Shown piece after piece: positions 8,946-20,589 of a stretch of 64,000 bases of DNA (position 1 is its first letter; every line of letters begins with the position of its first letter). The notes beneath the pieces are model-generated. The model had not been told where the DNA came from. It saw nothing but the letters and a program-made list of their open reading frames with translations, and ran no database searches. The position numbers and the translations under genes were made by a program. Origin of the DNA: Clostridia bacterium (GTDB taxonomy: Bacteria > Bacillota > Clostridia > Monoglobales > Monoglobaceae); contig JAGARO010000010.1 of NCBI GenBank assembly GCA_017622215.1, positions 62,001 through 126,000 on the forward strand, written 5' to 3'.

Positions 8946-9849
8946 ATTTATTAGCAGTGAAAACAATTCAATAAGAATAGATAAATTTCTTGCAGAGGAA
9001 ATGAAGGAACTTACCCGTTCCCATATACAAAAACTGGTGGATGAGGGCTTTGTTTTGCTTAACGGAACTGTGCCAAAGAGCAATGCAAAGGTAAAGCAGG
9101 GGGATAAAATCGAGGTGAGCATACCTGATGCAGAGGAAATTGACGTGGTACCTGAGGATATTCCTCTTGATATTGTATATGAGGACGACTGTATGCTTGT
9201 AGTAAATAAACCACAGGGCATGGTAGTGCACCCCGCCGCAGGAAACTATACAGGAACAATGGTAAATGCTCTCCTTTATTATTGCGGAGATTCTCTGTCA
9301 GGGATAAACGGTGAAAAACGCCCGGGGATTCTTCATAGAATTGATAAGGATACAAGCGGACTTTTACTTGTGGCTAAAAATGATATAGCCCATATAAAAC
9401 TGTCGGAACAGATTAAGGAGCATAGTCTGACAAGAGAATATTTTGCTCTGGTTCATGGCAATATTAAGGAAGACAGCGGTACAATCGACGCCCCAATCGG
9501 CAGACACCCTGAGGATAGAAAGAAAATGACTATAACAGATAAAAACTCAAGGGAAGCCGTAACTCACTATTTTGTGGAGGAGAGATTCGGTAAATATACT
9601 CTGGTAAGATGCAGACTTGAAACAGGAAGAACACATCAGATAAGAGTGCATATGTCGAAGAATGGACATCCAATTGTAGGGGATAAAACCTATGGCGTGA
9701 AGAAAGAGGAGTTTTCCTTAAAGGGACAGCTTCTCCACGCTCATAAAGTAGGATTTATTCACCCAATAACAGAAACATATATGGAATTTTCAAGGGAAGT
9801 TCCGGAGTATTATGAAGAAGTTTTAAGAAAACTCAGGAGTAGATTGTAA
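8932..9849 (+). CDS. RluA-family 23S rRNA pseudouridine synthase (RluD-like)
   Basis: The protein has 305 aa. An N-terminal S4 domain (about residues 14-60: IRIDKFLAEEM...SRSHIQKLV-like) is followed by the RluA catalytic domain with HRIDKDTSGLLLVAKN, whose Asp is the nucleophile, and ETGRTHQIRVHM near the C-terminus. Architecture and length match RluD, which modifies helix 69 of 23S rRNA, but the exact target is inferred. The start overlaps lspA by 14 nt and the stop overlaps radC by one base. Confidence 0.93.
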   Translation: MEKIEFISSENNSIRIDKFLAEEMKELTRSHIQKLVDEGFVLLNGTVPKSNAKVKQGDKIEVSIPDAEEIDVVPEDIPLDIVYEDDCMLVVNKPQGMVVHPAAGNYTGTMVNALLYYCGDSLSGINGEKRPGILHRIDKDTSGLLLVAKNDIAHIKLSEQIKEHSLTREYFALVHGNIKEDSGTIDAPIGRHPEDRKKMTITDKNSREAVTHYFVEERFGKYTLVRCRLETGRTHQIRVHMSKNGHPIVGDKTYGVKKEEFSLKGQLLHAHKVGFIHPITETYMEFSREVPEYYEEVLRKLRSRL

Positions 9850-10526
9850 TGGATAAAAATTATCATGAGGGACATAGACAAAGGCTGAATGAAAAGGCAA
9901 GGGTAACAGGCCTTGAACTGCTCCCTGAACATGAACAGCTTGAGAAAATCCTCTTTGCAGTAATACCAAGAGGAAATACAAACGAAATTGCCCATAGCCT
10001 GCTTGATAGGTTCGGCTCAATCGCAGGGGTGCTGAGAGCTGATAAGGAAGAACTTAAAGAGATTGAGGGCGTAGGCGAAAAGACAGCTGAATTTTTAACA
10101 GATTTGCCTGTGATTTTAGGAATAGTTGAAAGAAAAATGTCTGAAAAGGCAGAAATTTTAGATACAATCGAAAAACGCGGACGCTATTTGAAAAGTTTGT
10201 TCTTCGGAAAGCTTGTGGAGAATGCCTATATGGTAAGCCTGACTTCTGGATTTGAAGTAATTAAGATAAATAAACTGTCCGAGGGAGTAACAGACGAAAC
10301 CTATATTTATAACAGAAAAGTTGCCGAGCTTGCAATAAAGGATAAGGCACATTATGTAGTTTTAGCCCATAACCATCCGGGCGGAACGTTGAAAGCGTCA
10401 GCCTCGGATGTGGCAAACGCAATGGGGCTTAAGAAAGCCTTAAAACAGTTGGGGATAGAAATGCTTGATATGTTTGTAGTTGCAGGCGGAGAATATTTAA
10501 GTATGGCAAAGGAAAGACTTATATAG
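9849..10526 (+). CDS. radC: RadC/JAB-domain DNA repair-associated protein
   Basis: The protein has 225 aa. Helix-hairpin-helix residues (LLDRFGSIAGVLRADKEELKEIEGVGEKTAEFL) span about 45-80. The JAB/MPN metalloprotease-like domain follows, with the zinc motif AHNHPGGTLKASASD near residue 175. The family name comes from an old repair assignment; the biochemical role is unclear. Note the N-terminus YHEGHRQRLNEKA, also typical of RadC. TAATG overlaps the previous gene, and uvrB follows after 15 nt. Confidence 0.93.
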   Translation: MDKNYHEGHRQRLNEKARVTGLELLPEHEQLEKILFAVIPRGNTNEIAHSLLDRFGSIAGVLRADKEELKEIEGVGEKTAEFLTDLPVILGIVERKMSEKAEILDTIEKRGRYLKSLFFGKLVENAYMVSLTSGFEVIKINKLSEGVTDETYIYNRKVAELAIKDKAHYVVLAHNHPGGTLKASASDVANAMGLKKALKQLGIEMLDMFVVAGGEYLSMAKERLI

Positions 10527-10541
10527 TAAGGAGATGAAATT

Positions 10542-12485
10542 ATGCCTTTTGAAGTTGTTTCAAAATATAAGCCGTCAGGGGATCAGCCAAAGGCTATCCG
10601 TGCGCTTACAGAAGGAATTGAAAAGGGCGAAAGATTTCAGACACTCCTTGGTGTAACAGGCTCAGGAAAAACCTTTACAATGGCAAATGTTATTGCCAAT
10701 GTGAATAAACCAACTCTTATTCTTGCTCATAATAAAACTCTTGCAGCCCAGCTTTGTAGCGAGTTTAAGGAGATTTTTCCCAATAATGCTGTGGAATATT
10801 TTGTAAGCTATTATGATTATTACCAGCCTGAAGCTTATATTCCCCATTCAGATACATTTATCGAAAAAGATGCCCAGACCAATGATGAAATAGATAAATT
10901 AAGACACTCTGCAACAGCAGCCCTTTTTGAAAGAAAAGACGTAATTATTGTTGCATCAGTGTCCTGTATTTACGGTCTTGGCGACCCTATTGACTATAAT
11001 AATATGGTGGTGTCTTTAAGACCGGGAATGGTTAAAGACAGAGATGAAATTATTGCAAAGCTTATTGAAATTCACTATGAGAGAAATGATTTTGAATTTA
11101 CAAGAAATAAATTCAGGGTTCGCGGAGATGTCCTTGATGTTTTCCCGTCGGATGCCCACGAAAGTGCAATAAGAATTGAATTTTTTGGTGATGAGGTTGA
11201 AAGGATTTGCGAGATAAATCCCGTAACAGGAGAAGTTACAGCAATCCGTAAGCATTGTGCAATCTACCCAGCCTCCCACTATGTAACAACCCGTGAAAAA
11301 ATGGACAGGGCAATCGTTACGATTAAGGAAGAACTCAGGGAAAGAGTAAAAGAGCTTGAGGAAATGGAATGTTTTGTTGAGGCACAAAGACTTCAGCAAA
11401 GAACAATGTATGATATAGAAATGATGTCGGAGGTAGGCTTCTGTCAGGGCATAGAAAACTACTCAAGACATATAAGCGGACGAGAGCCGGGAAGCCCGCC
11501 ATTTACACTCCTTGACTATATGCCAAAGGATTTTCTTTTGATGGTTGATGAATCCCATGTAACAATCCCACAGGTAAGGGCGATGTTTGCAGGGGACAGA
11601 GCGAGAAAAGAGAACCTTGTAAAATATGGTTTCAGACTTCCAAGTGCTTTTGATAACAGACCGCTATGCTTTGACGAATTTTATGAAAGAATAAATCAGG
11701 CAGTGTTTGTAAGTGCAACCCCTGCTGATTTTGAAAAGGAAAGGTCAGCACGAATTGTAGAGCAGGTTATAAGACCGACAGGACTTTTAGACCCGAGAGT
11801 TGATGTAAGACCTGTTAAGGGACAGGTTGACGATTTGTATAAAGAGATAAGACAAAGAACTGAAAAGGGAGAGAGGGTACTTGTTACAACTCTTACAAAG
11901 AAAATGGCTGAACAGCTTACAGACTATTTTCAGGAAATGGGAGTTAAAGTCCGCTATCTTCATTCAGACGTTCATACTATCGAAAGAATGGAAATTATAA
12001 GGGACTTAAGACTTGGAGAATTTGATGTCCTTGTGGGAATAAACCTTCTCCGTGAGGGACTTGATATACCGGAGGTTTCTTTAGTTGCAATTTTAGATGC
12101 TGATAAAGAGGGCTTTTTGCGTTCAGAAACCTCCCTTATACAGACAATCGGTCGAGCAGCCCGAAATGCAGAGGGCACAGTTATAATGTATGCAGACGAA
12201 ATAACTGCCTCAATGAAAAGGGCAATTGACGAAACAAACAGACGAAGACAGATTCAGGAAGAATATAACCGTGAGAATGGAATTGTACCTGAAACAATCA
12301 AGAAAAATGTTCACGAAATTATTGAATCCACAGTTTCGGGAAAATCAACTGTTCCAAAGACAAAGTCTAAGGATAAGGACAGCGTAATTAAGGAACTGAC
12401 CATAGAAATGAAGAAAGCAGCCGAACTCCTGCAGTTCGAGCTTGCAGCACAAATCAGAGATGAAATTGAAAGATTGAAGGGTTAA
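10542..12485 (+). CDS. uvrB: Excinuclease ABC subunit B
   Basis: The protein has 647 aa. UvrB is the damage-verifying helicase-like subunit of nucleotide excision repair. Walker [13 protein letters not shown] lies near residue 40. The beta-hairpin [13 protein letters not shown] inserts between the DNA strands. [38 protein letters not shown] and QTIGRAARN are the other motifs. A C-terminal UVR motif ([21 protein letters not shown]) binds UvrC. The ATG follows AAGGAGATG. uvrA starts two bases after its stop; uvrC is not in the window. Confidence 0.98.
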   Translation: MPFEVVSKYKPSGDQPKAIRALTEGIEKGERFQTLLGVTGSGKTFTMANVIANVNKPTLILAHNKTLAAQLCSEFKEIFPNNAVEYFVSYYDYYQPEAYIPHSDTFIEKDAQTNDEIDKLRHSATAALFERKDVIIVASVSCIYGLGDPIDYNNMVVSLRPGMVKDRDEIIAKLIEIHYERNDFEFTRNKFRVRGDVLDVFPSDAHESAIRIEFFGDEVERICEINPVTGEVTAIRKHCAIYPASHYVTTREKMDRAIVTIKEELRERVKELEEMECFVEAQRLQQRTMYDIEMMSEVGFCQGIENYSRHISGREPGSPPFTLLDYMPKDFLLMVDESHVTIPQVRAMFAGDRARKENLVKYGFRLPSAFDNRPLCFDEFYERINQAVFVSATPADFEKERSARIVEQVIRPTGLLDPRVDVRPVKGQVDDLYKEIRQRTEKGERVLVTTLTKKMAEQLTDYFQEMGVKVRYLHSDVHTIERMEIIRDLRLGEFDVLVGINLLREGLDIPEVSLVAILDADKEGFLRSETSLIQTIGRAARNAEGTVIMYADEITASMKRAIDETNRRRQIQEEYNRENGIVPETIKKNVHEIIESTVSGKSTVPKTKSKDKDSVIKELTIEMKKAAELLQFELAAQIRDEIERLKG

Positions 12486-12486
12486 T

Positions 12487-15318
12487 ATGCAGAAAAATCT
12501 TATAATTAAAGGTGCAAGAGAAAATAACCTGAAAAATATTGATATAACAATCCCAAAGGATAAGCTTGTGGTTTTTACAGGTCTTTCAGGTTCGGGGAAA
12601 TCCTCCCTTGCCTTTGACACAATCTATGCCGAGGGACAGAGAAGATATGTAGAGTCCTTGTCCTCTTACGCAAGAATGTTTTTGGGAAGAATGGAGAAGC
12701 CTGATGTAGATTCTATTGAGGGACTTTCCCCTGCAATTTCCATTGACCAAAAGACAACAAGTAAAAATCCCCGCTCAACTGTGGGCACAGTTACAGAAAT
12801 CTATGACTATTTAAGACTGCTTTTTGCAAATATCGGCGTGCCCCATTGTCCAAAGTGCGGAAAGACAATTAAACCAAGGTCTGTTGACCAGATTATAGAC
12901 GCTGTGGTGTCTTTGCCTGAAAGGACAAGGATACAGGTTTTAGCCCCTGTCATAAGAGGTAAAAAGGGCGAACATATGAAAGTTTTCTCCGATGCAGTTA
13001 AAAACGGTTTTGTAAGAGTGAGAATAAACGGGGAAACTACGGAACTGACAGGTGAAGAAATACGCCTTGATAAGCAGAAAAAACATAATATTGAAATAGT
13101 GGTAGATAGGCTTGTGATTAAGCCTGATATGGGGAAAAGACTTTCTGATTCTCTTGAAACAGCTTTAAAAATGGCAGGCGGTCTTGTTATAATTGATGTA
13201 ATTGACGGAGAGGAAATGCTTTTCAGTGAAAATTATGCCTGCGAGGACTGCGGAATATCTTTGGAAGAGCTTTCTCCGAGAATGTTCTCCTTTAATACTC
13301 CGTATGGTGCCTGCCCTGAATGTATGGGACTTGGTGAGGTTACAAAGATTGACCCCGACAGGATTTTTGTAAATCCTGAACTTAGCATAAATGAGGGCGG
13401 AATTTCAGCATCAGGCTGGTCAGGAACAAGAGATAATTCCATATCCAAGATGTATTTTAAGGGGCTTGCGAAACATTTTGGTTTTAGCCTTGATACACCG
13501 ATTAAGGATTTGTCCGAGGAAGTTAAAAATATAATTCTTTACGGAACACAGGGTGAAAAGGTTCACCTAACCTACGAAACAAGGTTCTCTAAAGGGGAAC
13601 AGTACAGTGCCTTTGAGGGAATTATTCCAAATATGATGAGGAGATTTGACGAAAGTAACTCCGAATGGACAAAACGTGAAATTGAAGAAAAAATGGTAGT
13701 TTCCAAGTGCCCGAAATGTAAGGGTACACGCCTTAAGCCTGAAGTTCTTGCAGTTACAGTAAAAGATAAAAATATAAATCAGGTAACAGACCTGTCTGTT
13801 TCAAAGGCATTTAAGTTCTTTGAGGAACTTGAACTTACAGAAAAAGAGGAAATTATTTCCAGGGCAATACTTAAGGAAATAAGGGAAAGACTTAATTTCT
13901 TAAATAATGTAGGTCTTGATTATCTGACACTCTCTCGTTCTGCAGGCACACTTTCAGGGGGCGAGGCACAGAGAATCCGACTTGCTACCCAGATAGGCTC
14001 AGGTCTTACGGGAGTGCTTTATATTCTTGACGAGCCAAGTATCGGTCTGCACCAGAGGGATAATGATAAACTTATACAGATGCTAAAACGCCTCCGTGAT
14101 TTAGGAAATACCCTCGTGGTTGTTGAACATGACGAGGAAACAATGCTTTCTGCCGACCATATCGTAGATATCGGTCCCGGTGCAGGTATCCACGGCGGAA
14201 AAATTATAGCAGAGGGCAACGCGGAAACCATAATGAAATGTAATGACTCTGTAACAGGTCAATACCTTTCAGGAAAGAAAAAAATTCCTGTTCCGACAAG
14301 CCGAAGAAAAGGCAGAGGAGAATTCTTAGAAGTCTTTGGAATGGAACAGAATAACCTGAAAAAGGTTGATGTAAAAATTCCGCTGGGCACATTCACCTGC
14401 GTAACAGGGGTTTCAGGAAGCGGTAAAAGTTCTTTTGTAAATGAAATTCTCTATAAGGAGCTTGCAACAAAACTGAACCGTGCAAAGATTAAATCAGGTA
14501 AATTCAGGGAAATGAAAGGTCTTGAATATCTTGACAAGGTAATTGATATTGACCAGTCTCCGATTGGCAGAACCCCAAGGTCAAACCCTGCAACCTATAC
14601 AGGACTTTTCGGAGATATCCGTGAGCTTTTTGCCTCAACACAGGATGCAAAATCAAGGGGCTATAAGTCAGGCAGATTCAGCTTTAATGTTAAAGGCGGA
14701 AGATGTGAGGCCTGCTCAGGCGACGGAATTATAAAGATTGAAATGCACTTTTTACCTGACGTTTTCGTGCCTTGTGAGGTTTGCGGAGGCAAGAGATATA
14801 ACCGTGAAACCCTTGAGGTAAAGTATAAGGGAAAGAATATAAATGATGTTCTTGAAATGACAGTTGAAGAGGGACTTAAGTTCTTTGAAAATATCCCGAA
14901 AATTGCAAGAAAGCTTAAAACCCTCTATGATGTAGGTCTTGGCTATATTAAAATCGGCCAGTCCTCCACGACTCTGTCAGGTGGCGAAGCCCAGAGAGTA
15001 AAACTTGCAACAGAGCTTAGTAAAAGGGACACAGGCAAAACAATTTATATTCTTGACGAGCCTACAACGGGACTTCATTCGGCTGATGTTCATAAGCTGA
15101 TTGAGGTTCTTCAGAAGCTTGTGGAATCGGGAAATACAGTTGTAGTTATCGAACATAACCTTGACGTAATTAAAACAGCAGATTATATTATAGATATGGG
15201 CCCTGAGGGTGGCGATAAGGGTGGCACAGTTGTAGCCACAGGCACGCCTGAAGAGGTTGCAAAATGCAAAAAGTCATACACAGGACAGTATCTTAAGAAA
15301 ATTTTGAAAGGAAACTAA
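12487..15318 (+). CDS. uvrA: Excinuclease ABC subunit A
   Basis: The protein has 943 aa. It is a tandem ABC ATPase that scans DNA for lesions. The first Walker A is [20 protein letters not shown] near residue 31 and the second is [13 protein letters not shown] near residue 640. Signature motifs [13 protein letters not shown] and [13 protein letters not shown] are followed by [13 protein letters not shown] and [13 protein letters not shown]. Zinc-binding cysteines are seen in CPKCGKT, CEDCG...[17 protein letters not shown] and CEACSGDG...CEVCGGKRY. It is immediately downstream of uvrB and almost certainly co-transcribed. Confidence 0.98.
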   Translation: MQKNLIIKGARENNLKNIDITIPKDKLVVFTGLSGSGKSSLAFDTIYAEGQRRYVESLSSYARMFLGRMEKPDVDSIEGLSPAISIDQKTTSKNPRSTVGTVTEIYDYLRLLFANIGVPHCPKCGKTIKPRSVDQIIDAVVSLPERTRIQVLAPVIRGKKGEHMKVFSDAVKNGFVRVRINGETTELTGEEIRLDKQKKHNIEIVVDRLVIKPDMGKRLSDSLETALKMAGGLVIIDVIDGEEMLFSENYACEDCGISLEELSPRMFSFNTPYGACPECMGLGEVTKIDPDRIFVNPELSINEGGISASGWSGTRDNSISKMYFKGLAKHFGFSLDTPIKDLSEEVKNIILYGTQGEKVHLTYETRFSKGEQYSAFEGIIPNMMRRFDESNSEWTKREIEEKMVVSKCPKCKGTRLKPEVLAVTVKDKNINQVTDLSVSKAFKFFEELELTEKEEIISRAILKEIRERLNFLNNVGLDYLTLSRSAGTLSGGEAQRIRLATQIGSGLTGVLYILDEPSIGLHQRDNDKLIQMLKRLRDLGNTLVVVEHDEETMLSADHIVDIGPGAGIHGGKIIAEGNAETIMKCNDSVTGQYLSGKKKIPVPTSRRKGRGEFLEVFGMEQNNLKKVDVKIPLGTFTCVTGVSGSGKSSFVNEILYKELATKLNRAKIKSGKFREMKGLEYLDKVIDIDQSPIGRTPRSNPATYTGLFGDIRELFASTQDAKSRGYKSGRFSFNVKGGRCEACSGDGIIKIEMHFLPDVFVPCEVCGGKRYNRETLEVKYKGKNINDVLEMTVEEGLKFFENIPKIARKLKTLYDVGLGYIKIGQSSTTLSGGEAQRVKLATELSKRDTGKTIYILDEPTTGLHSADVHKLIEVLQKLVESGNTVVVIEHNLDVIKTADYIIDMGPEGGDKGGTVVATGTPEEVAKCKKSYTGQYLKKILKGN

Positions 15319-15322
15319 AATT

Positions 15323-16270
15323 ATGAAACCAATTAAATTAACACCTGCCTTTAAGGATTATCTTTGGGGCGGTACAAAATTAAGAACAGAATTCGGAAAG
15401 GACTGCGACTTTGAGAAGATTGCAGAAAGCTGGGAACTTTCAACTCATAAAGACGGAGAAAGCACAGTTGTAACAGGTGAACATAAGGGCAAAAAGCTTT
15501 CTGAATATATTGAGATAATGGGCAAGGAAGTTTTAGGAAAGAATGCTGAAAAATTCAGCTATTTCCCAATTCTTATAAAGTTCATTGACGCCAAGGACAA
15601 TCTTTCAATTCAGGTTCACCCTGACGATGAATATGCCCTTAAAAACGAGGGAGAATACGGCAAAACAGAAATGTGGTATATTTTGGACTGTGAAGAGGGA
15701 GCTTTCCTTTATTACGGTTTCAATAAGGAAATCACAATGGATGAATTTGCAGAAAGAATTAAGAATAACACAATTTTAGAGGTACTTAATAAGGTTGAGG
15801 TTAAAAAAGGAGATGTATTCTTTATTAAAGCAGGTACAGTCCATGCTATCGGCAAGGGAATTGTTATCTGCGAGATACAGCAGAACTCAAATACAACCTA
15901 TCGTGTTTATGACTACGACAGACGAGATAAGGACGGAAACGCAAGACCTCTTCACACAGAGAAAGCAATTGAGGTTTCAACCTTTACTAAGGCTCCTGAA
16001 AATTCAGGGGTTACAAAAATCAGCGAAGATGAAATGTGCCTTGCAAAGTGCGAATATTTCACAGTTGATAAGGTTGATGTAAAGGGAGAGAAGAAGATAA
16101 AGATTGACGAAAACAGCTTCCGTTCAATTATTATCACAACAGGAAATGCAAAGCTTTATTCCGATGGAGAAGAAATGGAGCTTAAAAAAGGCGACAGCGT
16201 ATTTGTTCCTGCCTTTAACGGCGAAATCGAACTCGAGGGTGAGTGCGAGGCTGTAATTTCTTATGTATAA
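15323..16270 (+). CDS. manA: Class I mannose-6-phosphate isomerase
   Basis: The protein has 315 aa; a zinc enzyme interconverting mannose-6-phosphate and fructose-6-phosphate. YLWGGTKLRTEFGK near the N-terminus, SIQVHPDDEYA (zinc His), GKTEMWYIL (zinc Glu) and KAGTVHAIGKGI are cupin-core motifs of the short bacterial type. It lies four bases after uvrA and is the last gene before a terminator, so it is probably read with uvrBA although unrelated in function. Confidence 0.93.
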   Translation: MKPIKLTPAFKDYLWGGTKLRTEFGKDCDFEKIAESWELSTHKDGESTVVTGEHKGKKLSEYIEIMGKEVLGKNAEKFSYFPILIKFIDAKDNLSIQVHPDDEYALKNEGEYGKTEMWYILDCEEGAFLYYGFNKEITMDEFAERIKNNTILEVLNKVEVKKGDVFFIKAGTVHAIGKGIVICEIQQNSNTTYRVYDYDRRDKDGNARPLHTEKAIEVSTFTKAPENSGVTKISEDEMCLAKCEYFTVDKVDVKGEKKIKIDENSFRSIIITTGNAKLYSDGEEMELKKGDSVFVPAFNGEIELEGECEAVISYV

Positions 16271-16280
16271 TTAAAAATGC

Positions 16281-16309
16281 CCCCTGCAGATTGCAGGGGT
16301 TATTTTTTT
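16281..16309 (+). terminator. Intrinsic terminator after manA
   Basis: CCCCTGCA and TGCAGGGG pair across GAT, followed by TTATTTTTTT. It lies 11 nt after the manA stop. Confidence 0.92.
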
Positions 16310-16332
16310 GCCTAAAAAGTTTGCCTTTTCTA

Positions 16333-16361
16333 TTGAAATGTACCTTAAAATGTGATATAGT
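16333..16361 (+). promoter_or_regulatory. SigA promoter for lon
   Basis: TTGAAA (16333-16338), a 17-nt spacer and TATAGT (16356-16361) lie about 50 nt before the lon start and downstream of a terminator. No CIRCE or CtsR-type repeat was recognised around it. Confidence 0.75.
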
Positions 16362-16412
16362 ATATAAGATTATAGTGGTTTATTATGTAAATTTACCGAA
16401 AGGGTGAAATAT

Positions 16413-18725
16413 ATGGCAACAAAGAAAAAGTCAATCCCCCTTATTCCCTTAAGAGGATTGATTGTTTTTCCGGGAATGATTCTGCACTTTGATGTAGGCA
16501 GAAGAGCCTCAAAAAACGCAATAGAAGAAGCAATGTCAGGGGATAGACTTATAATGCTCAGTTTCCAGCCTGATATGCTTATTGAAACACCGAAAAAAGA
16601 AGATGTTTCCAAAATCGGAACACTTGCCGAGATAAAACAGGTTTTAAAGCTTCCTGACGGAAATATTAGGGTGCTTGTCGACGGTATAAAAAGAAAGAAA
16701 ATCACAAGGTTTTACGATGGCGAGGATGCACTCCATGTTACAGTTGATGATGTAAATGAGCTTCCTTTTGATGATGCTCTTTATGAAAAGGTGCTTATGC
16801 ACAGGATTCAGCATCTTTTAGAGGATTATCTTGAATTATATGACAGAATTACCCCTGAAACCATAAATGCAATTATATCAGTGGAAGACCCTGGCGAGCT
16901 TGCAGATGTTACAGCTGCAAACTTCCCTCTTAAAGCTGAACAGAAGCAGGAAATTTTAGAGGAAACTGATGTCCGTGCAAGACTTGAAAAGCTTATCTCA
17001 ATTCTTGAAGAGGAAATTCAGGTTTTAGAGGTTGAACGACAGATTGCAAAGAAAACACAGGATGCAATTGATAAAAATCAGAGAGAATATATGCTCCGTG
17101 AACAGATGAAAGTGCTTCAGGGCGAGCTTGAAGAATACGGAGATAAAAGTGATGTAAAGAAATTCAGGGATATCCTTGATAAACACGAACTTCCCCAGGA
17201 GGTTGAAAAAAAACTCCGTGAAGAAACAGATAAAATGTCCAAACAGCCTGCACATTCACAGGAATATGGCGTTATACAGACTTATATCGAATCTGTTTTA
17301 GCACTTGAGTGGACAAAAAAATCTCCTGAAATTACAGATGTCAAAAAGGCTGAAAAGATTTTGGAGAGAGACCATTACGGTCTTGAAAAGGTTAAGGAAA
17401 GAATACTTGAATATATTGCAGTAAAACAGCTTAAAGAGGACGAAAAGGGTACAATTTTATGCTTAGTAGGCCCTCCGGGAACAGGTAAAACCTCTGTTGC
17501 AAAATCTCTTGCAGAGGCTTTGGGCAGAAAGTATGTAAGAATAAGCCTTGGGGGAGTCAATAACGAAGCTGAAATAAGAGGCCACAGAAAAACTTATGTA
17601 GGCGCAATGCCGGGCAGAATTATGGATGCTATGAAAAAGGCAGGAACAAAGAATCCGCTTATTCTCCTTGACGAAATTGATAAGATGTCAAGCGATTATA
17701 AGGGCGACCCGCAGTCCGCAATGCTTGAGGTTCTGGACCCTGAACAGAACAAGAATTTCAGGGACCATTATATCGAACTTGAATATGATTTGTCCGATGT
17801 AATGTTTATTACCACAGCCAACACGGTTGAGAATATCCAGAGACCGTTGCTTGACAGAATGGATGTTATTGAGATTTCAGGCTATACAAATGACGAAAAG
17901 CTGAATATTGCAAAGAAATATCTTCTGCCGAAACAGAGAGAAAAGCACGGCTTAAACGGAAAACAGCTTAAAATTTCCGATAAGATGCTTATGGAAATTA
18001 TTGACGGCTACACAAGAGAATCAGGGGTAAGAAACCTTGAAAGAAAAATTGGTACAGTCTGCAGAAAGACTGCAAGGGATATAATCGAAAATAAGGCTGA
18101 AACAGTTTCTTTAAATGAAAAAACCTTAAGAAAATATCTCGGCAAGAGAGTTTATACATACGATAAGGTTGCAGATAAGGAAATAGTCGGCGTAGCCAAC
18201 GGACTTGCCTGGACAGAAGTTGGCGGAGACACCCTTTCCATTGAAGTAAATACAATGAAAGGCAGCGGAAAGCTTGAGCTTACAGGAAATCTTGGAGATG
18301 TAATGAAAGAGTCTGCTAAAACAGCCTTAAGCTTTATAAGAGCCAACAGCGACGATTTCAAAATTGAGGACAGCTTCTATAAGGAAAAGGATATTCATAT
18401 CCACGTTCCTGAGGGTGCAATTCCAAAGGACGGCCCGTCAGCAGGCATCACAATGGCAACAGCCCTTGTGTCTGCTTTATCAGATGTGCCTGTTAAGGCT
18501 GATGTAGCTATGACAGGTGAAATTACTCTGCGAGGCAGAGTTCTCCCTATCGGCGGACTTAAGGAAAAGACGCTGGCAGCATACAGAATGGGCATTTCCA
18601 AGGTAATAATTCCTTATGATAATAAAAAGGATTATGAGGAACTTCCTGAAAAGATAAAGAACGGAATGGACTTTGTTTTTGCAAAGGATATGGATACAGT
18701 GCTTAAAAATGCGCTGAAGAAATAG
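16413..18725 (+). CDS. lon: ATP-dependent protease La (Lon)
   Basis: The protein has 770 aa. The N-terminal substrate-binding domain begins IPLIPLRGLIVFPGMILHFDVGR. A coiled-coil linker leads to an AAA+ module with Walker A GPPGTGKTSVAKS and LILLDEIDKMSSDYKGDP. The C-terminal S16 protease domain carries the catalytic Ser in PKDGPSAGITMATA and the catalytic Lys about 43 residues later in GGLKEKTLAA. The ATG at 16413 sits six bases after AAAGGGTG; the GTG at 16404 is inside that site. engB follows closely, as in many Firmicutes. Confidence 0.97.
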   Translation: MATKKKSIPLIPLRGLIVFPGMILHFDVGRRASKNAIEEAMSGDRLIMLSFQPDMLIETPKKEDVSKIGTLAEIKQVLKLPDGNIRVLVDGIKRKKITRFYDGEDALHVTVDDVNELPFDDALYEKVLMHRIQHLLEDYLELYDRITPETINAIISVEDPGELADVTAANFPLKAEQKQEILEETDVRARLEKLISILEEEIQVLEVERQIAKKTQDAIDKNQREYMLREQMKVLQGELEEYGDKSDVKKFRDILDKHELPQEVEKKLREETDKMSKQPAHSQEYGVIQTYIESVLALEWTKKSPEITDVKKAEKILERDHYGLEKVKERILEYIAVKQLKEDEKGTILCLVGPPGTGKTSVAKSLAEALGRKYVRISLGGVNNEAEIRGHRKTYVGAMPGRIMDAMKKAGTKNPLILLDEIDKMSSDYKGDPQSAMLEVLDPEQNKNFRDHYIELEYDLSDVMFITTANTVENIQRPLLDRMDVIEISGYTNDEKLNIAKKYLLPKQREKHGLNGKQLKISDKMLMEIIDGYTRESGVRNLERKIGTVCRKTARDIIENKAETVSLNEKTLRKYLGKRVYTYDKVADKEIVGVANGLAWTEVGGDTLSIEVNTMKGSGKLELTGNLGDVMKESAKTALSFIRANSDDFKIEDSFYKEKDIHIHVPEGAIPKDGPSAGITMATALVSALSDVPVKADVAMTGEITLRGRVLPIGGLKEKTLAAYRMGISKVIIPYDNKKDYEELPEKIKNGMDFVFAKDMDTVLKNALKK

Positions 18726-18737
18726 GGGGACTGTGAA

Positions 18738-19343
18738 ATGGAATTTATAAATGCAAATATAGAAATTTCGGCAGTTATGCCAAGTCAGTACCCTGATACA
18801 TCAATCCGTGAGGTTGCCCTTGTGGGCCGTTCAAATGTAGGAAAGTCATCTCTGATAAATTGCCTTTGCAACCGTAAAAGCCTTGCAAGAACAAGTGCTA
18901 CACCGGGGAAAACTGCAACAGTAAATTTCTATAATATTGACGGCAGATACAGACTTGTTGACCTGCCGGGATATGGATATGCAAAACGCTCAAAGGCCGA
19001 GATTGAAAAATGGGCAGGAATGATTGAAACCTATCTTAAAAAGAGAGAAAATCTTTACGCAGTAATCCAGCTTGTGGATTCAAGACACGCTCCGAGTAAG
19101 GATGATATAATGATGGTTGACTGGATAAGAAATTCAGGATATGACCCCATTGTAGTTGCTACAAAAATGGACAAACTTAAGAAGTCTGAAATCGAGCCGA
19201 ATTTAACAAGAATTTACGAAGATTTAGAACTTGACGATTCAGTTTTAATCCCTTTTTCCTCTGTAACAAAAGAGGGAAGAGAGGAAATACTTGAACTTAT
19301 TGAAATGGCAGTCAATAAGGGTAAGGAGGACAATAATGATTAA
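18738..19343 (+). CDS. engB: Ribosome biogenesis GTPase EngB/YsxC
   Basis: The protein has 201 aa; a TRAFAC GTPase required for assembly of the 50S subunit. G1 GRSNVGKSSLIN at about residue 30, G3 DLPGYGYAKRSKAE, G4 ATKMDKLKK, and the G5-like PFSSVTKEGREE are visible. It is in the common lon-engB pair. Its 3' end overlaps hisS by 8 nt. Confidence 0.96.
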   Translation: MEFINANIEISAVMPSQYPDTSIREVALVGRSNVGKSSLINCLCNRKSLARTSATPGKTATVNFYNIDGRYRLVDLPGYGYAKRSKAEIEKWAGMIETYLKKRENLYAVIQLVDSRHAPSKDDIMMVDWIRNSGYDPIVVATKMDKLKKSEIEPNLTRIYEDLELDDSVLIPFSSVTKEGREEILELIEMAVNKGKEDNND

Positions 19344-20589
19344 CAAACCAAGAGGAACAGAGGATGTTCTCCCAAAGGACAGCGGTCTCTGGCAGAAGGT
19401 AGAGAATATTGCAAGAGAAACTGCAGGTCTCTTTGGTTATAAGGAAATAAGAACACCTGTTTTTGAAAGCACAGAGCTTTTCCAGAGAGGTGTAGGAGAT
19501 ACAACTGACGTTGTGCAGAAAGAAATGTACACCTTCGAGGATAAGGGCGGACGTTCAATCACATTAAAGCCTGAGGGCACAGCTTGTTTAGTTAGAAGTT
19601 ACATTGAGAACTCGCTCTATGCAAACCCACAGCCAACAAAGCTTATGTATATAATTCCGTGCTTCAGATATGAGAAGCCACAGTCAGGAAGACTCCGTGA
19701 ATTTCACCAGTTCGGAATTGAATGCTTTGGTGCTGAAAATCCTACAACAGATGCCGAGGTAATCTCCCTTGCAAGTATGTTCTTAAAGAACGCAGGAGTT
19801 AAGAATGTTAAGCTTAATATTAACAGTATCGGCTGTCCTGAGTGCAGAGGAAAGTATAACGAAAGCCTTAAGAATTATTTTAATTCAAATAAAGGGGAAC
19901 TTTGCGAAACATGTCTTGAAAGACTTGAAAAGAATCCAATGAGAATTCTTGACTGTAAGTCCCCTGTTTGTAGCAAGATTGCGGAAAATGCACCAAAGAT
20001 GATTGATTATCTTTGTGAGGAATGTTCAAACCACTTTGAGTCGGTTAAAGCAAGACTTGACAAAATGGGTATTGAATATTTTGTAAATCCTGATATTGTA
20101 AGAGGTCTTGACTATTACACAAAGACAGTTTTTGAGTTCACCTCCGACGCTTTAGGAGCCCAGTCCACAGTATGTGGCGGCGGAAGATACAGCGGTCTTG
20201 TTGAGGAGCTTGGCGGAAAGCCTGCAGAGGGCATCGGCTTTGCAGTAGGTCTTGAAAGACTTATTCTTATTATAAAGAGCCAGAACGAAGATGCTGAAGT
20301 TACAAAGACACCGGATATATTCTTCGCTACAATTGGAGAAAATGCTGAAGCAGAAGCACAGAAACTTATTTATGAACTTCGCAAAATGGGAGTTTATGCT
20401 GAACAGGATTTGTGCGGAAGATCAGTTAAAGCACAGATGAAATATGCTGATAAGCTTGGTGCGAAATACAGCGTTGTTTTAGGTGATGACGAAGTAGCAA
20501 AGGGCGTTGCAAATCTTAAGAATATGACAGACGGCGAAACAAAGGAAATTAAGATAAATCCTGATGAAATCGTAAAGGAGATAAAATAA
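19336..20589 (+). CDS. hisS: Histidyl-tRNA synthetase
   Basis: The protein has 417 aa; a class II synthetase. N-terminal [13 protein letters not shown], motif 2 [23 protein letters not shown], the histidine-A signature [13 protein letters not shown] and [14 protein letters not shown], then motif 3 [11 protein letters not shown]. The C-terminal anticodon-binding domain starts near residue 325. The ATG at 19336 follows AAGGAGG and overlaps the end of engB by 8 nt; an upstream in-frame ATG at 19291 lies within engB and is rejected. The last base of its stop codon is the first base of tyrS. Confidence 0.97.
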   Translation: MINKPRGTEDVLPKDSGLWQKVENIARETAGLFGYKEIRTPVFESTELFQRGVGDTTDVVQKEMYTFEDKGGRSITLKPEGTACLVRSYIENSLYANPQPTKLMYIIPCFRYEKPQSGRLREFHQFGIECFGAENPTTDAEVISLASMFLKNAGVKNVKLNINSIGCPECRGKYNESLKNYFNSNKGELCETCLERLEKNPMRILDCKSPVCSKIAENAPKMIDYLCEECSNHFESVKARLDKMGIEYFVNPDIVRGLDYYTKTVFEFTSDALGAQSTVCGGGRYSGLVEELGGKPAEGIGFAVGLERLILIIKSQNEDAEVTKTPDIFFATIGENAEAEAQKLIYELRKMGVYAEQDLCGRSVKAQMKYADKLGAKYSVVLGDDEVAKGVANLKNMTDGETKEIKINPDEIVKEIK